From the NCBI RefSeq assembly GCF_002970935.1, contig NZ_CP027194.1:1178001-1242000 (forward strand): a stretch of 64,000 nt of DNA. The letters are read 5' to 3'. Below the pieces are notes generated by a model, which worked only from the letters and a program-made list of their open reading frames with translations, was not told the origin of the DNA and ran no database searches. The position numbers and the translations under genes were made by a program. This document shows, in pieces, positions 63,318 through 64,000 of this stretch (its first letter is position 1; every line of letters starts with the position of its first letter). This DNA is from Lactobacillus sp. CBA3606. Lineage in GTDB: Bacteria; Bacillota; Bacilli; Lactobacillales; Lactobacillaceae.

Positions 63318-64000
63318 TTACTTATTCTTTTTAAACTGGCGCACCATTTGTTTCATTTCACGCTTACTCCCAAACATCCGCTTAATTTTCTGGGCTTCCA
63401 TTTGGCGAGAATTAAGTCCTTCATAGGCCATTTCACGTTGTAACTTTTGATAACTGTTGAATCTGGCCGACGTTATATCGCCCGCTGTTATCGCCGCCTG
63501 AACTGCACAGCCCGGTTCGTTAGTATGGGTACAATTGCGGAATTTGCATTGCGCCGCCAACGTCGTAATGTCTTCAAAAGTCTTCGCTAAGTCACCGGTG
63601 TACAATTGCAATTCCCGCATGCCCGGTGTATCAATCACCATTCCACCAGTCGGTAATAATAATAATTGTCGGGCAGTCGTCGCATGCCGCCCCTTATCAT
63701 CATCTGCTCGAATCGTCTTAGTTGCCAAGCGGTCCTGACCTAATAGCCGATTAATCAGCGTTGATTTTCCCACTCCCGATGACCCGACTAACGCTACCGT
63801 TTGACCGGCGCCCAGATAGGCTCGAATCTCAGTTTCCCCAACCTCAGTTGTCGCTGAATAAGGAATAACGTCAACGCCCATGCTAACTTCAGCCAACTCA
63901 GCTAATTTTGCTGCTAGATCCGTGCATAAATCAGCTTTGGTTAGGACAATCACCGGAGTTGCCCCACTATCCCACGCCATTGTTAAGTAGCGCTCAACGC
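63318..64000 (-). CDS. rsgA: small ribosomal subunit biogenesis GTPase RsgA (5' end outside window)
   Basis: The frame is open to the window edge, so the N-terminal OB-fold part is missing. Visible: NKxD-equivalent LTKADL, the P-loop GSSGVGKST, DTPG, and the zinc motif CKFRNCTHTNEPGC characteristic of this circularly permuted GTPase. It checks maturation of the 30S subunit. The C-terminal tail KRMFGSKREMKQMVRQFKKNK is basic as usual. Lactobacilli often have two such proteins; which one this is cannot be decided. Confidence 0.93.
   Translation of the reverse strand, partial: VERYLTMAWDSGATPVIVLTKADLCTDLAAKLAELAEVSMGVDVIPYSATTEVGETEIRAYLGAGQTVALVGSSGVGKSTLINRLLGQDRLATKTIRADDDKGRHATTARQLLLLPTGGMVIDTPGMRELQLYTGDLAKTFEDITTLAAQCKFRNCTHTNEPGCAVQAAITAGDITSARFNSYQKLQREMAYEGLNSRQMEAQKIKRMFGSKREMKQMVRQFKKNK

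Overview
The window looks like chromosomal DNA of a low-to-mid GC lactic acid bacterium of the Lactobacillaceae. The best guess is the Lactiplantibacillus plantarum group, from LPQTxE-like sorting signals, KxYKxGKxW signal peptides, a sufCDSUB operon, LmrCD-like and YhgE/Pip proteins, and strong AGGAGG-type ribosome sites. This placement is inference from gene content, not a database match. No rRNA, tRNA, IS element, prophage or CRISPR array was seen. Both ends cut genes: ogt at the left, rsgA at the right.

Layout. 1-4.8 kb: DNA repair methyltransferase, an ABC exporter pair, and a MerR-controlled SDR/CMD/cupin cassette with a textbook 19-bp-spacer MerR promoter. 4.8-8.9 kb: small membrane stress proteins, GtrA, an M20 deacylase, a sugar acetyltransferase and signal peptidase I. 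8.9-11.8 kb: an exopolysaccharide-type synthase operon (GT2 synthase, two-TM partner, degenerate EAL protein). 11.8-18.8 kb: small unknown genes lying among a cluster of DnaA-box-like 9-mers, a pseudo-histidine-phosphatase, Usp, a second acetyltransferase, oxidoreductases, a MalY/PatB-like PLP enzyme and DUF3737. 18.8-27.6 kb: heterodimeric ABC exporter (one subunit frameshifted), the very large YhgE/Pip protein, TetR and ArsR regulators with a shared palindromic operator. 27.6-34.4 kb: orphan PTS EIIC, a strong sRNA candidate, VOC protein, secreted nuclease, GNAT, alcohol dehydrogenase, DHA2 drug efflux. 34.5-40 kb: complete suf Fe-S assembly operon ending in a SufT-like gene. 40-56.6 kb: CPBP protease, asymmetric ABC-F ATPase, HAD phosphatase, DUF2207, MazG-like, UvrA paralogue, prolyl peptidase plus amino acid permease, UMF1-type MFS, NPP-type phosphodiesterase, esterase and its divergent GntR regulator. 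56.7-63 kb: two LPxTG surface adhesins. 63.1-64 kb: rsgA.

The most interesting signals are between genes. Several intergenic stretches can be read as promoter, stem-loops and intrinsic terminator without an ORF: a minus-strand RNA with three UCCC motifs (29153-29290), a G-rich minus-strand RNA upstream of suf (40260-40437), a plus-strand RNA with four hairpins whose promoter carries the same 16-bp motif as the GntR/esterase control region (56789-56936), and weaker candidates at 60466-60597 and 63135-63262. Two plus-strand candidates each converge on the 3' end of a surface-adhesin gene. These are inferences from sequence only and need expression and conservation data.
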